Shown here piece after piece: positions 50,134-58,635 of a DNA stretch of 64,000 nucleotides. Below the pieces are notes generated by a model, which had not been told where the DNA came from, did no database searches, and worked only from the letters and a program-made list of their open reading frames with translations. The DNA is taken from positions 62,001-126,000 of the forward strand of contig JAUIGE010000009.1 in NCBI GenBank assembly GCA_030430205.1, given 5' to 3'. The DNA is from Bacteroidia bacterium (GTDB taxonomy: Bacteria > Bacteroidota > Bacteroidia > J057). Position 1 is the stretch's first letter; every line of letters begins with the position of its first letter. A program made the translations under genes and the position numbers.

Positions 50134-50679
50134 TGTGACGCTACATACATCACTTGTCGTCACCGTTCCAAATTGGCTATAGCTCAATTCATAGGAAAAG
50201 GCAATGCCATTATCAGAAATTTCCCCTTCTCCACTTATCATAAATTCTGTCTGGTTAAAATCATCCTTGCAATAGGAACCTGCCAAAAAGACCATGTCAT
50301 TATCTTCTATCAAGGCTCTTACCTTGAGGGGACCGCTGCTACAGTTGTAGCCCCCTACATTGGCCAGGATAATTTCCTGTGTAGAAAAAAGACTGATATC
50401 CAGGGTGTATGTCTGCTCTACGGTATTGCCATTGAGCTTGGAGGTACAGCTTTCTGTAGCTGTATAGGTCCCGGGATACTGGATAATGCTGAAAAGGGTG
50501 CATTTGCCACTTTCATCCTGCTCGAAGCCCTCATCACAGCGACAAGTAGCTTCGTCGCTTACAATGATGCAACTCCCATAGGGGCCACAGTCTGCGGTTT
50601 CGCAGGGGTCTTCTTTACAGCTGCTGAATAGAAGTAAGAGGAGGAGTACGATAAATGAAAAAGAGAAAGAATTATTCAT
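50119..50679 (-). CDS. EGF-like lipoprotein, copy A
   Basis: A 186-residue lipoprotein with the signal FIVLLLLLLFSSC and directly after it an EGF-like module (CKEDPCETADCGPYGSC and CRCDEGFEQD). The remaining part is a beta-rich domain with the strands YPGTYTATESCTSK and SFSYELSYSQFGTVTTSDVCSVTL. The neighbouring gene at 50685 has the same architecture, so the two are paralogues from a tandem duplication. The start at 50679 gives a good signal; the open frame continues upstream to 50712. They may bind to the outer membrane surface, but the ligand is unknown. Confidence 0.75.
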   Translation of the reverse strand: MNNSFSFSFIVLLLLLLFSSCKEDPCETADCGPYGSCIIVSDEATCRCDEGFEQDESGKCTLFSIIQYPGTYTATESCTSKLNGNTVEQTYTLDISLFSTQEIILANVGGYNCSSGPLKVRALIEDNDMVFLAGSYCKDDFNQTEFMISGEGEISDNGIAFSYELSYSQFGTVTTSDVCSVTLSEQ

Positions 50680-50684
50680 GATAC

Positions 50685-51203
50685 CTATTCTTTTACCATG
50701 GTCGCTGTACAATTATCTTGCCGGGCGACCCCATCTGCTTCATAGCTGACAGAAAAAGTCAGCAACAAACTATCACCCTTCCGGCTTCCCTGTCCCATAT
50801 AGGTATATCCGGCAAAATTGCCATCTGCACACAGCGTTTGGGCAGGAAGAAGAATCGAATTCAACCCTACTTTTCCCTCAACAGCCAACTCTCCTCCAGG
50901 ACAGGCATAGTCTCCCAGACCTGTCAAACTGATCGTTTCCTTTTCTTCAAACACCTCAGCCACCGCAACAGAGTGCTCGGGACTTGCCTGAAAACAGCCC
51001 TCATAGCTAACCTGGTATGTTCCCAGATATTCACCTACATTGACATACTGGCAAAATTCACCTTCAAACTCTGGAGGACATTCACAAACACCTTCAATGC
51101 AGCTCCCTGCATTTTGGCAAATGACTTCCTTACAGGGATCCTTTCCGCAGGAGGCGGTTAATATGACAAATAATATCAGGCTAATGGTTTTCAGGAGTTT
51201 CAT
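50685..51203 (-). CDS. EGF-like lipoprotein, copy B
   Basis: A 172-residue lipoprotein with signal LILFVILTASC followed by CGKDPCKEVICQNAGSC and GVCECPPEFEGEFCQY, a complete six-cysteine EGF-like module. A second domain (YLGTYQVSYEGCFQASPE to LTFSVSYEADGVARQDNCTATMV) repeats the pattern of copy A. Only five bases separate it from copy A, so the two are probably one transcript. The EGF module in bacteria of this phylum usually serves adhesion, which would be an inference. Confidence 0.78.
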   Translation of the reverse strand: MKLLKTISLILFVILTASCGKDPCKEVICQNAGSCIEGVCECPPEFEGEFCQYVNVGEYLGTYQVSYEGCFQASPEHSVAVAEVFEEKETISLTGLGDYACPGGELAVEGKVGLNSILLPAQTLCADGNFAGYTYMGQGSRKGDSLLLTFSVSYEADGVARQDNCTATMVKE

Positions 51204-51289
51204 GTAATACACTTTAGGGAGAAAACGAAAATTGTACCTTATAAGTAAAGGACAATTTAGCGGTTTTTTTCAATAGCTCTTCCCTTCCT

Positions 51290-51787
51290 CTATTCATACA
51301 CATTGGAAAAAGCCTTGCTTACGATAAATCCTTCGTCCCTGTCTATCTCCACATCGACAGTAACATCCCAGCTATCGCCGTTTTTTGTACCGGAAATGCT
51401 GCCCCGAACAATTCTGAAGTGAAAAGGCCCAAAGCAAAAGCAGGAATACTCATATAGAGCATTTATCTGAGACAATTCAGCATCCACATAGCTGAACTTA
51501 TCCAGGCTGGGATCTATCTCAAAATAAATCCAATCCCAAAATTCATCGTCGGAGATATTCGCCTTTTCATTTTGTTCAAATTGATGCTTAAAAACCAATT
51601 GGGTTCCGCTAACAATATTGATGTCCTGGATGATGGTGTCTTCAATGACCTCCAATTTACTATTCGGGTGAAGGGTATTTTCACATTTCCCATTTTCACA
51701 TTTTGAGAGTTTGTCTTTATCACAAGATGAAAATGTAGCCGCCAGGCCCAGGATAAGTAGAAAAGTTAAGATTTGCTGTTTATTCAT
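51290..51787 (-). CDS. lipoprotein of unknown function
   Basis: A 165-residue lipoprotein with signal TFLLILGLAATFSSC and a following Lys/Cys/Asn-rich stretch (DKDKLSKCENGKCEN). The mature part has strands such as IQDINIVSGTQLVFKHQFEQ and FHFRIVRGSISGTKNGDSWDVTVDVEID. It stands directly before the two EGF-like lipoprotein genes on the same strand and may belong to the same unit. No family was recognised. Confidence 0.68.
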   Translation of the reverse strand: MNKQQILTFLLILGLAATFSSCDKDKLSKCENGKCENTLHPNSKLEVIEDTIIQDINIVSGTQLVFKHQFEQNEKANISDDEFWDWIYFEIDPSLDKFSYVDAELSQINALYEYSCFCFGPFHFRIVRGSISGTKNGDSWDVTVDVEIDRDEGFIVSKAFSNVYE

Positions 51788-51831
51788 GGTTTTCAGTTTT
51801 CGTAAGGACGATAGAGTTGGCAAAGTTGCTG

Positions 51832-51866
51832 CACAAAAAAAAGGCTTCCAAGGGGAAGCCGTTTTT
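51832..51866 (-). terminator. rho-independent terminator after the peroxiredoxin gene
   Basis: Seven bases (51843-51849) pair exactly with 51854-51860 around a four-base loop; on the minus strand the hairpin is followed by a run of T. The plus strand also has GTTTTTG after it, so it may work in both directions. Confidence 0.75.
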
Positions 51867-51890
51867 GTTCTTTGAATCGGAGTCTTCGAT

Positions 51891-51925
51891 TATCTCACCT
51901 CCCGCCTCTCGCTTCCCACCTCCCC
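51891..51925. repeat. 7-bp tandem array after the peroxiredoxin gene
   Basis: Five heptamers (TATCTCA, CCTCCCG, CCTCTCG, CTTCCCA, CCTCCCC) lie directly downstream of the peroxiredoxin stop codon (51926). They match the pyrimidine-rich arrays at 3784 and 6426. Confidence 0.7.
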
Positions 51926-52558
51926 CTAAACCTCATCATACTTAACCGTACGAAGGTAAGGTCTTACAACGGTGTGATTGGGAAAGCGCCTTTCCGCTTC
52001 TTCCTGTGACACCGAAGGCGAAATGATGACATCTTTTCCAGCTTCCCAATCGGCTGGCGTAGCCAACTGTTTTTCAGCTGTTAGCTGAAGGGAGTCTATC
52101 ACGCGGAGAATCTCCGCGAAATTACGGCCTGTAGAAGGCGGATAGGTCAATGTCAACTTGACCTTTTTGTCAGGGCCGATGACAAAGACAGAACGAACGG
52201 TTGATTTCTCCGAAGAATTGGGGTGAATCATGTCATACATGACCGCAACCGTTTTGTCCGGATCAGCGATGATGGGAAAGTTCATGCTGGTATTTTGGGT
52301 CTGATTGATGTCATCGAGCCATGCAAGGTGCGAATCCAGCGGATCTACACTTATAGCGATTGCTTTTACACCTCTTTTATCAAACTCCGCCTTCAATTGA
52401 GCTGTACGGCCCAATTCAGTGGTACAAACTGGCGTAAAGTCAGCGGGATGAGAAAAAAACAAGCCCCAGCTGTTACCGAGCCATTCGTGAAAGTTGATTT
52501 CGCCCATGGTTGTTTGGGCGGAAAAATCGGGAGCGATGTCCCCTAATCTGATTGACAT
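51926..52558 (-). CDS. 1-Cys peroxiredoxin (Prx6 type)
   Basis: A 210-residue thiol peroxidase. The active-site stretch is FFSHPADFTPVCTTELG near 34-50, with the peroxidatic Cys, and the conserved Arg lies in STVRSVFVIGP near 120. The longer C-terminal domain (ADWEAGKDVIISPSVSQEEAERRFP) is typical of the Prx6 subfamily, which uses a single cysteine. It reduces hydrogen peroxide and alkyl hydroperoxides. The region after the stop carries a 7-bp array and a terminator. The preceding minus-strand gene at 52587 is probably separate. Confidence 0.94.
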   Translation of the reverse strand: MSIRLGDIAPDFSAQTTMGEINFHEWLGNSWGLFFSHPADFTPVCTTELGRTAQLKAEFDKRGVKAIAISVDPLDSHLAWLDDINQTQNTSMNFPIIADPDKTVAVMYDMIHPNSSEKSTVRSVFVIGPDKKVKLTLTYPPSTGRNFAEILRVIDSLQLTAEKQLATPADWEAGKDVIISPSVSQEEAERRFPNHTVVRPYLRTVKYDEV

Positions 52559-52586
52559 ATTGATTTGAATTTAGGGTAAATGTATA

Positions 52587-53042
52587 TCAAGACTGTGTAG
52601 TGGCACTATAATAGCCACGGACGCCTATACCGATGGTAGAAAAATACTTACCATCCTCCTCTTCTTCATTCTCGGGTATATTGGGCCGCCATAGGCTAAG
52701 TTCCAAATCGGGGAATACATAGCTGTATCCGACTTCGGGATCATCCTGGTTATACTCTGAAAAACCGGCGATCTCACTTAGTACCTGATGGGCTGGGGTA
52801 TCAAAGACATTGATTCCTCGGGTGCTGGCAGCGATGCCAGAGTCCCGAAGCAACTCGATAAACTCCACTTTTTCATCCTTTCCATAGAAAACCTGGAATC
52901 CACCGTTATGGTAACTTTCAACTTGCTTACGGGAGCCGCTTGTCTCAGGAGCCTCGCCCATGAGGCTATGGACTTCCTGTCGTGTCATTTTTAATTTTAT
53001 CACACCTATCCCTTCCAGCGGCTCAACTTCAAATACTTTCAT
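52587..53042 (-). CDS. protein of unknown function
   Basis: A 151-residue soluble acidic protein. The N-terminal motif GVIKLKMTRQEVHSLMGEAPE followed by YHNGGFQVFYGKDEKVEFIEL is reminiscent of small proteins with an LGMT-type strand-helix-strand unit found beside toxins and as immunity-like proteins, but no family is claimed. A Glu-rich loop (ENEEEEDGKYF) lies near the C-terminus. It stands alone, about 30 bases upstream of the peroxiredoxin gene. Confidence 0.65.
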   Translation of the reverse strand: MKVFEVEPLEGIGVIKLKMTRQEVHSLMGEAPETSGSRKQVESYHNGGFQVFYGKDEKVEFIELLRDSGIAASTRGINVFDTPAHQVLSEIAGFSEYNQDDPEVGYSYVFPDLELSLWRPNIPENEEEEDGKYFSTIGIGVRGYYSATTQS

Positions 53043-53209
53043 TTATTTCAAAAATTGATTAAACATAAGGGGTTTATAATAAGCCGAAATTTACTTATTC
53101 TATAAGATAAAGCAAGCTATCAGTCTTGATTCTTATAGAAAGCCTAAATAGAAGATGCCAGGAGGCCCTACTTTGTGGCAGAAAACGGCAAATCTAATTG
53201 ATTTGGGCT

Positions 53210-53240
53210 TTGTTTTCCCAAAAGGTATTATCTATATTTG
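53210..53240 (+). promoter_or_regulatory. Bacteroidota-type promoter for rpsO
   Basis: A TTTG element (53210-53213) is followed after 19 bases by TATATTTG (53233-53240), which fits the -33 TTTG / -7 TAnnTTTG consensus of this phylum. The rpsO start lies 50 bases downstream, leaving a leader of about 45 bases. Confidence 0.72.
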
Positions 53241-53290
53241 CAACCTCGTTTCCGAAAAATCAATATTGAACAAATAAATTTGATGTTTTC

Positions 53291-53566
53291 ATGTATATAT
53301 ACAAGGAAGTAAAAGAAGAAATTTTTGAGAAGTATAGCCATGGTGGAACAAAGACTGACACCGGCTCACCTGAATCACAGGTTGCACTTTTCACCTACCG
53401 TATCAAAAGTCTCACAGAGCATTTGAAGAAAAACAGAAAAGATAAGTCCACACAGAGAGGACTTCAAAAACTGGTAGGAAAGCGCCGTAAGCTTCTGGAT
53501 TACCTGAAAGACACGGATATCGAAAGGTACAGGGAAGTCATCAAGGTACTGGAATTGAGGCGATAA
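53291..53566 (+). CDS. rpsO: 30S ribosomal protein S15
   Basis: The 91-residue product matches S15 along its length: [37 protein letters not shown] and the [27 protein letters not shown] end. S15 binds the 16S rRNA central domain early in assembly. A hairpin terminator and pnp follow; rpsO-pnp is a widely conserved gene order. The leader before the start may carry an autoregulatory S15 site, but none was identified. Confidence 0.98.
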   Translation: MYIYKEVKEEIFEKYSHGGTKTDTGSPESQVALFTYRIKSLTEHLKKNRKDKSTQRGLQKLVGKRRKLLDYLKDTDIERYREVIKVLELRR

Positions 53567-53572
53567 AAAATG

Positions 53573-53610
53573 ATTGGGAATTGATTTCAGTTCCCAATTT
53601 TTTTATTTTT
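53573..53610 (+). terminator. hairpin between rpsO and pnp
   Basis: Eight bases (53573-53580) pair with 53591-53598 around a ten-base loop and are followed by TTTTTTATTTTTT. As in other bacteria, the rpsO-pnp hairpin may terminate most transcripts and let some read into pnp, or serve as an RNase processing site. Confidence 0.8.
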
Positions 53611-53654
53611 TAGATTGTATTTAGCTATCAAAGCGGAAGAGAAAAAAGAAAAAT

Positions 53655-55913
53655 ATGAACGTTATTAAAAAGTCTGTGATCCTACCTGGCAGTGGTAAAG
53701 AAATCACAGTTGAGACAGGTAAAATAGCCAGACAAGCAGACGGTGCTGTCATGGTGAGGTGTGGAGATACTGCCATGCTCGCTACAGTTGTAGCCAAAAG
53801 AGAGATCAACCTGGAGGTGGATTTCCTTCCCCTTTCCGTTGACTATATGGAAAAATTCTCTTCCGCCGGTAAGTTCCCAGGCGGGTTTTTTAAGAGAGAT
53901 GGCAGGTTGGGAGAAGGAGAAATCCTTACCTCACGCCTGATAGACAGAGCCCTCAGACCTTTGTTTCCGTCAGATTATCACGGTGACACACAGGTGATGA
54001 TACAGCTTTTTTCCACCGATGGAGAGGAGCAGCCCGACGGCCTTGCTGGCTTTGCCGCTTCCTGCGCCCTGATGGCCTCTGATATTCCTTTCCCTGATCC
54101 TGTTTCTGAGGTACGCGTTATCCGCAAAGATGGCGTTTTCCACGTCAATCCTACCCTTAGTGAAATGGAAGGCAATGACCTCGACCTGATGGTTGCTGCC
54201 ACCATGGATTCCATCATCATGGTAGAAGGCGAAATGCTCGAAGTAAGCGAAGAAGTGATGCTGGAAGCGCTTAAAGCAGCCCATGAAGGGTGCAAAGCCA
54301 TGAACCAGTGCCAGCTTGAGCTGCGCGAGGCGGTAGGTAAAACCACCCGTGAATACGAGAAACTGGAGCTGCATGAGGAGATGTATTCAACATTGAATGA
54401 CATGATCGCTGCGGATATTGAAGCAGTATCGCGTTCCAGTGAGGGAAAAGAAATACGCTCTGAGCGCCTGAGTGAGATCAAAAACAATGCAAAAGAGCAA
54501 CTGAAAGAGAAATATAGCGGCGATAACGAAATTGAATATTTCGATACCCGATTCGCTGAGTACTTTAAAAAAATACAAAAAGAGATCGTCCGCAGACTGA
54601 TCGTGGTGGAGAACCTTCGCCTCGATGGCCGTAAGCTGGATGAAATCCGTGATATTAACTGTGAAGTTGGCTTGTTGCCGCGCGCTCACGGTTCCGCACT
54701 CTTTACACGTGGTGAAACACAAGCCATTTGTGTCGCCTCTTTGGGAACCAAACTCGATGAGCAAACGGTTGACACCCCGACCACCAGAAGCTCCAAGAAA
54801 TTTTACCTTCACTACACCTTCCCTGGTTTCTCTACGGGTGAAGTTCGCTTCAACCGCGGACCAGGAAGACGTGAAGTAGGTCACGGCAACCTGGCTGAGC
54901 GCTCGCTCAAAACCATGCTCCCTGACGATTACGAATATACGGTACGTCTCGAATCCAATATCACAGAATCCAATGGCTCCAGCTCTATGGCTTCTGTTTG
55001 TGGCGGAGCTTTGGCACTGATGGATGCGGGGGTAAAAATAAAAAGCCCTGTCTCTGGCATCGCCATGGGGCTTATTACCACAGAAGACGGCTTCGCTGTA
55101 CTTTCCGACATCCTCGGAGATGAAGACTTCCTGGGTGATATGGACTTCAAGGTAGCAGGTACACCTGCCGGCCTCACCGCTTGTCAGATGGACATCAAGA
55201 TCAAAGGCCTGAGCTATGAAATCATAGAAAAAGCCCTTGCTCAGTCCAAAGCAGGTCGTGCTCATATCCTCAGCAAAATGGTAGAAACCCTCGCAGAACC
55301 TCGCGAAGAAGTCTCTATCTATGCGCCTCGCTTCTATGTAATAGATGTACCGATCGAAGCCTTTGGCTCGGTGATCGGACCTGGCGGTAAGGTGATACAG
55401 GAGATTCAGCGAATCAGTGAAACGACCATCGTGCTGGAAGAAGTAGACAAAAAGATGGGCAAAGCGACCATCAGCTCTACCAATGCCGCAGGCATTGAGA
55501 TCGCCGTGGCACAGATCAAAGGCCTGATCATGGAGCCTGAAGTAGGTGACACCTACAAAGCCACTGTCAAAAGCATCACCAATTATGGTGCATTTGTCGA
55601 GTTCCTTCCAGGAAAAGAAGGCCTGCTGCACATCTCAGAGATTTCCTACGAGCGCCTTCCTGATATGGAAGGAGTTATGGAAGTCGGAGACGAAATAGAA
55701 ATCAAACTGATAGGCGTAGATCCACGTTCCGGCAAGTTCCGCCTGAGCCGTAAGGCGCTCCTCCCTAAGCCGGAAGGCTATGTTGAGAGACCTCCACGCG
55801 AAGAGCGTGGTGATCGTGGCGGAGACCGCGGCGGCCGTGGTGGAGATCGCGGAGGCGATAGAAGAGGTGGTGGTGGCGACCGCGGAGGTCGCGGTGGAGA
55901 TCGCAGAAGATAA
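53655..55913 (+). CDS. pnp: polyribonucleotide nucleotidyltransferase (PNPase)
   Basis: A 752-residue exoribonuclease that degrades RNA by phosphorolysis. The two RNase PH halves are visible: the first with FFKRDGRLGEGEILTSRLIDR near 76-96, the second with ETQAICVASLG near 355, TRSSKKFYLHYTFPGFS, GPGRREVGHGNLAERSL near 400 and MGLITTEDG near 472. KH (FGSVIGPGGKVIQEIQR near 573) and S1 (YKATVKSITNYGAFVEFLPGKEGLLHISEIS near 635) domains follow. The C-terminal 40 residues are an Arg/Gly/Asp low-complexity tail (RGGDRGG repeats), probably an extra RNA-binding or condensation element. Confidence 0.98.
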   Translation: MNVIKKSVILPGSGKEITVETGKIARQADGAVMVRCGDTAMLATVVAKREINLEVDFLPLSVDYMEKFSSAGKFPGGFFKRDGRLGEGEILTSRLIDRALRPLFPSDYHGDTQVMIQLFSTDGEEQPDGLAGFAASCALMASDIPFPDPVSEVRVIRKDGVFHVNPTLSEMEGNDLDLMVAATMDSIIMVEGEMLEVSEEVMLEALKAAHEGCKAMNQCQLELREAVGKTTREYEKLELHEEMYSTLNDMIAADIEAVSRSSEGKEIRSERLSEIKNNAKEQLKEKYSGDNEIEYFDTRFAEYFKKIQKEIVRRLIVVENLRLDGRKLDEIRDINCEVGLLPRAHGSALFTRGETQAICVASLGTKLDEQTVDTPTTRSSKKFYLHYTFPGFSTGEVRFNRGPGRREVGHGNLAERSLKTMLPDDYEYTVRLESNITESNGSSSMASVCGGALALMDAGVKIKSPVSGIAMGLITTEDGFAVLSDILGDEDFLGDMDFKVAGTPAGLTACQMDIKIKGLSYEIIEKALAQSKAGRAHILSKMVETLAEPREEVSIYAPRFYVIDVPIEAFGSVIGPGGKVIQEIQRISETTIVLEEVDKKMGKATISSTNAAGIEIAVAQIKGLIMEPEVGDTYKATVKSITNYGAFVEFLPGKEGLLHISEISYERLPDMEGVMEVGDEIEIKLIGVDPRSGKFRLSRKALLPKPEGYVERPPREERGDRGGDRGGRGGDRGGDRRGGGGDRGGRGGDRRR

Positions 55914-55934
55914 ACACACAGTGTGTATATGAGT

Positions 55935-55963
55935 AAGCCGGGCTATTGCCCGGCTTTTTTTTG
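55935..55963 (+). terminator. rho-independent terminator after pnp
   Basis: A perfect 8-bp GC-rich stem (55936-55943 with 55948-55955), TATT loop and eight T. It ends directly before the convergent gene 55964-56698. Confidence 0.92.
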
Positions 55964-56698
55964 TCATTCTTCTCCATACTCCCCATCCATTTCCGCAGCG
56001 GCATCCTTCATGCCAAACTCGCAGTTCCCATCAGCAAAGCGCTGATTAGCAACCCGCTGCACCAGCATGAGGATAAGCGGGACAGTTTCCCGGTCTTCCT
56101 TGCTGGGACCGATGATCCTTTTATGGTATTCAGGATAGGGCTGTTTGTCCTCTTCTTCCAGCATTTTACCTGCTTCATCCAATGCTTCTTCAGGAGATTT
56201 TCCTTCTGCTTCCAAAGCCTCTGCATAACGCATGAATTTGCCTCCATCCAGGAGAACAAGCTCCCGCTGTTCAAAAAAATCAAAGCCAAACTGCGGTACC
56301 AGAAGCTTGGTTTCCTCCGTCGCTTCATACACCCAATTGCACATGTCCATTTCTACCAGCCTCAAATATTTAGAGCTAAGTTTTTTCGAAAAAAAGTGGA
56401 GGACAGCAATGGCTTTTTTATAGGAATTACAGATGATATGAAGCTTGTTAGCACCCAAAAATTTCATCTGGGCAAGGAGTAAATCATGCCCCTCGGGCAC
56501 GCCCGAATTGTCAAAAGCAAAAGGCAAATCCGGGGATTTTTCCCAAAACCAGTCAAAATAACCCGCTTTTTTATCGTAATCTACGCTGCTTAATTTCTGA
56601 AAGAGGTCATAGACCTTTTGCTTTCCGATCACAAAATGCAGCCTGACAGGCATATAGGGTTCGTCGGGAGCGACGGCGAGGTATAGTTTTTCAGTCAT
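55964..56698 (-). CDS. protein of unknown function
   Basis: A 244-residue soluble acidic protein. Readable features are an N-terminal beta segment (KLYLAVAPDEPYMPVRLHFVIG), a GHDLLLAQMKFLGANKLHIICNSYKKAIAVLHFFSKKLSS region near 90-125, and a Glu/Asp-rich part near 175-245. No catalytic motif and no signal peptide were found. It starts five bases after the ribBA stop codon on the same strand, so the two are probably cotranscribed. The function is unknown. Confidence 0.68.
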   Translation of the reverse strand: MTEKLYLAVAPDEPYMPVRLHFVIGKQKVYDLFQKLSSVDYDKKAGYFDWFWEKSPDLPFAFDNSGVPEGHDLLLAQMKFLGANKLHIICNSYKKAIAVLHFFSKKLSSKYLRLVEMDMCNWVYEATEETKLLVPQFGFDFFEQRELVLLDGGKFMRYAEALEAEGKSPEEALDEAGKMLEEEDKQPYPEYHKRIIGPSKEDRETVPLILMLVQRVANQRFADGNCEFGMKDAAAEMDGEYGEE

Positions 56699-56703
56699 GT
56701 TTT

Positions 56704-57915
56704 TCAGTCTTTCAAAATCTCATGTCCCATTTTCTCCTTCTTGGTCTGCAAATACTTTTCATTGTGGGTATTGGAAGGAATCTCGATGGGAACGGAATCG
56801 ACGATTTCGAGGCCATAGCCGATGAGGCCCGCCCGTTTTTTGGGGTTATTGGTGATGAGTTTGATCTTGCGCACGCCCAGGTCGCGCAGGATTTGGGCGC
56901 CTACGCCATAGTCACGCTGGTCCATATCGAAGCCCAGCTTCAGGTTAGCCTCGACTGTGTCGAGGCCTGCTTCCTGCAACTTATAAGCTTTTAGCTTATT
57001 GAGAAGGCCGATGCCCCTCCCCTCTTGTTTCATATACAAGACGATGCCCTTCCCATGGCGGTCTACCATGCGCATGGCGCGCTGCAATTGGGTGCCGCAG
57101 TCACAGCGGCAGGAACCAAAGATATCTCCTGTGACACAGGAAGAATGTACCCGTGTCAGTACGGCTTCATTTTCCTCCCAGCTGCCTTTTACCAAAGCCA
57201 GGTGCAATTCCTCTGTATCCAGCTGCCGAAATGCCACCAGGTCAAAATCGCCATGCTCTGTGGGCAGCTTCACGCTGATTTCCCGCTTGATCATACTTTC
57301 ATTTTCCAGGCGGTAGGCGATCATATCCTGGATAGTGATGAGCTTCATATCGAAGCGATCCGCCACCTTGCGGAGATCGGGCAGGCGAGCCATGGAGCCG
57401 TCTTCATTCATGATTTCGACGATCACTCCTGCGGGCTTCAGGCCCGCCATGCGGGCGAGGTCTACTGCCGCCTCGGTATGACCAGCCCTTCTCAAAACGC
57501 CTCCGTTTTTGGCTTTCAAAGGGAAAATATGCCCTGGTTTCCCAAAATCATCCGGATTGGTATCCGGATCGAGCAGGGCACCCACCGTTTTTGCGCGGTC
57601 TTTTGCAGAAATGCCTGTGCTCGTGCCTTTCAGGTAATCTACCGATATGGTAAATGCCGTCTTATGCGGATCGGTATTTTTGCCCGTCATCAACTCCAGT
57701 TTCAAGTCTTCACAGCGTTGCTCCTCCATGGGAACACATATCAGTCCCCGCCCATGGGTTGCCATGAAGTTGATTGCCTCAGGGCTGGCATGCTCTGCTG
57801 CCATCACAAAATCCCCTTCGTTTTCACGGTTTTCATCATCTACCACGATGACCATTTTCCCATTCCGAATATCTTCTATTGCGTCCTGGATGCTATCTAT
57901 TTTTATGCTGTCCAT
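56704..57915 (-). CDS. ribBA: bifunctional 3,4-dihydroxy-2-butanone-4-phosphate synthase / GTP cyclohydrolase II
   Basis: A 403-residue fusion of RibB (about 1-205) and RibA (about 206-403), which makes both precursors for riboflavin. RibB hallmarks are [60 protein letters not shown]. RibA hallmarks are [25 protein letters not shown] with the zinc cysteines, [10 protein letters not shown] and [15 protein letters not shown]. The start at 57915 gives [16 protein letters not shown], the usual N-terminus; an ATG at 57945 overlaps the upstream WbqC stop as ATGA and would add ten residues. No FMN riboswitch was seen upstream. Confidence 0.97.
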   Translation of the reverse strand: MDSIKIDSIQDAIEDIRNGKMVIVVDDENRENEGDFVMAAEHASPEAINFMATHGRGLICVPMEEQRCEDLKLELMTGKNTDPHKTAFTISVDYLKGTSTGISAKDRAKTVGALLDPDTNPDDFGKPGHIFPLKAKNGGVLRRAGHTEAAVDLARMAGLKPAGVIVEIMNEDGSMARLPDLRKVADRFDMKLITIQDMIAYRLENESMIKREISVKLPTEHGDFDLVAFRQLDTEELHLALVKGSWEENEAVLTRVHSSCVTGDIFGSCRCDCGTQLQRAMRMVDRHGKGIVLYMKQEGRGIGLLNKLKAYKLQEAGLDTVEANLKLGFDMDQRDYGVGAQILRDLGVRKIKLITNNPKKRAGLIGYGLEIVDSVPIEIPSNTHNEKYLQTKKEKMGHEILKD

Positions 57916-57941
57916 GTTTTTTTTTGCCAAAGTTAGTTGAA

Positions 57942-58559
57942 TCATCTTGAAAACATGCCTTTCAGCATAGAAATACTCTGAGGCCCTTCATTACACAGCA
58001 AGTCTACGATGGATAGGTTTTCTTCAAAGCCTTCAAAAACCTGGGTGTAGGGCTCGCTCCTAAACCAGGCTGCATGTGTTTTGCGGGTAGGATCAAAATC
58101 CTGACGGTAGTCATGTTCCATTTTCGTTTTTTCTTCAAAAATGTCTGTCACTCCCAGCTGTATATCCTTTTTTAACAATTGGAATAAACAGCCTATCCAT
58201 TCGTAGGTATAGTCAATCAACCATTCATATTTTTGTTCATAGAAAGGCACAAAATGGTCCATATAGTAGGGATAATTAGGAGAATTCTGATAGGCAAAGT
58301 GAATGCTGCGCTGGTGATGTCGTTGCCAGTTTTCCTGATAGCTGATCCGCTTCTCTTTGATGGGGACATGCCTATTCCGTCTTTCTACCGGAATGCTCAG
58401 CGCCATTACTTTGTTGGATACACGGATGTGCATGCGGTTGGTGTAGGCTTGCTTTTGGTAAGGCGCCATGCCTTCGAGCAGGATGGCAGACTCCTGGCAG
58501 GCTGCCGCAAACCAGGAGATGGGCGGACAGTAACAAATAGGAAAAATAGCGTTATACAT
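57942..58559 (-). CDS. WbqC family protein
   Basis: A 205-residue protein resembling WbqC: N-terminal [37 protein letters not shown], then the [24 protein letters not shown] stretch, [23 protein letters not shown], and the C-terminal [13 protein letters not shown]. WbqC-like genes occur in polysaccharide loci, but the reaction is not established. It is immediately upstream of ribBA and may be translationally coupled to it. Confidence 0.82.
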   Translation of the reverse strand: MYNAIFPICYCPPISWFAAACQESAILLEGMAPYQKQAYTNRMHIRVSNKVMALSIPVERRNRHVPIKEKRISYQENWQRHHQRSIHFAYQNSPNYPYYMDHFVPFYEQKYEWLIDYTYEWIGCLFQLLKKDIQLGVTDIFEEKTKMEHDYRQDFDPTRKTHAAWFRSEPYTQVFEGFEENLSIVDLLCNEGPQSISMLKGMFSR

Positions 58560-58635
58560 AAATGTGTAATAGCAAATGAAAGATGAGTTTTAGTAATTTG
58601 TGTAAATTAGAGAGATTAGTCAAAAATTCAATTGT

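Noticed and set aside
53043-53290. Possible structured RNA leader in front of rpsO
   Set aside because: A promoter is visible, but no defined S15-binding structure or riboswitch could be recognised by eye.
54387-55631. Long minus-strand frame of 414 codons opposite pnp
   Set aside because: It is an antisense shadow of pnp; no recognisable domain.
57025-57936. Plus-strand frame of 303 codons opposite ribBA
   Set aside because: It is antisense to ribBA along its whole length and has no family features.
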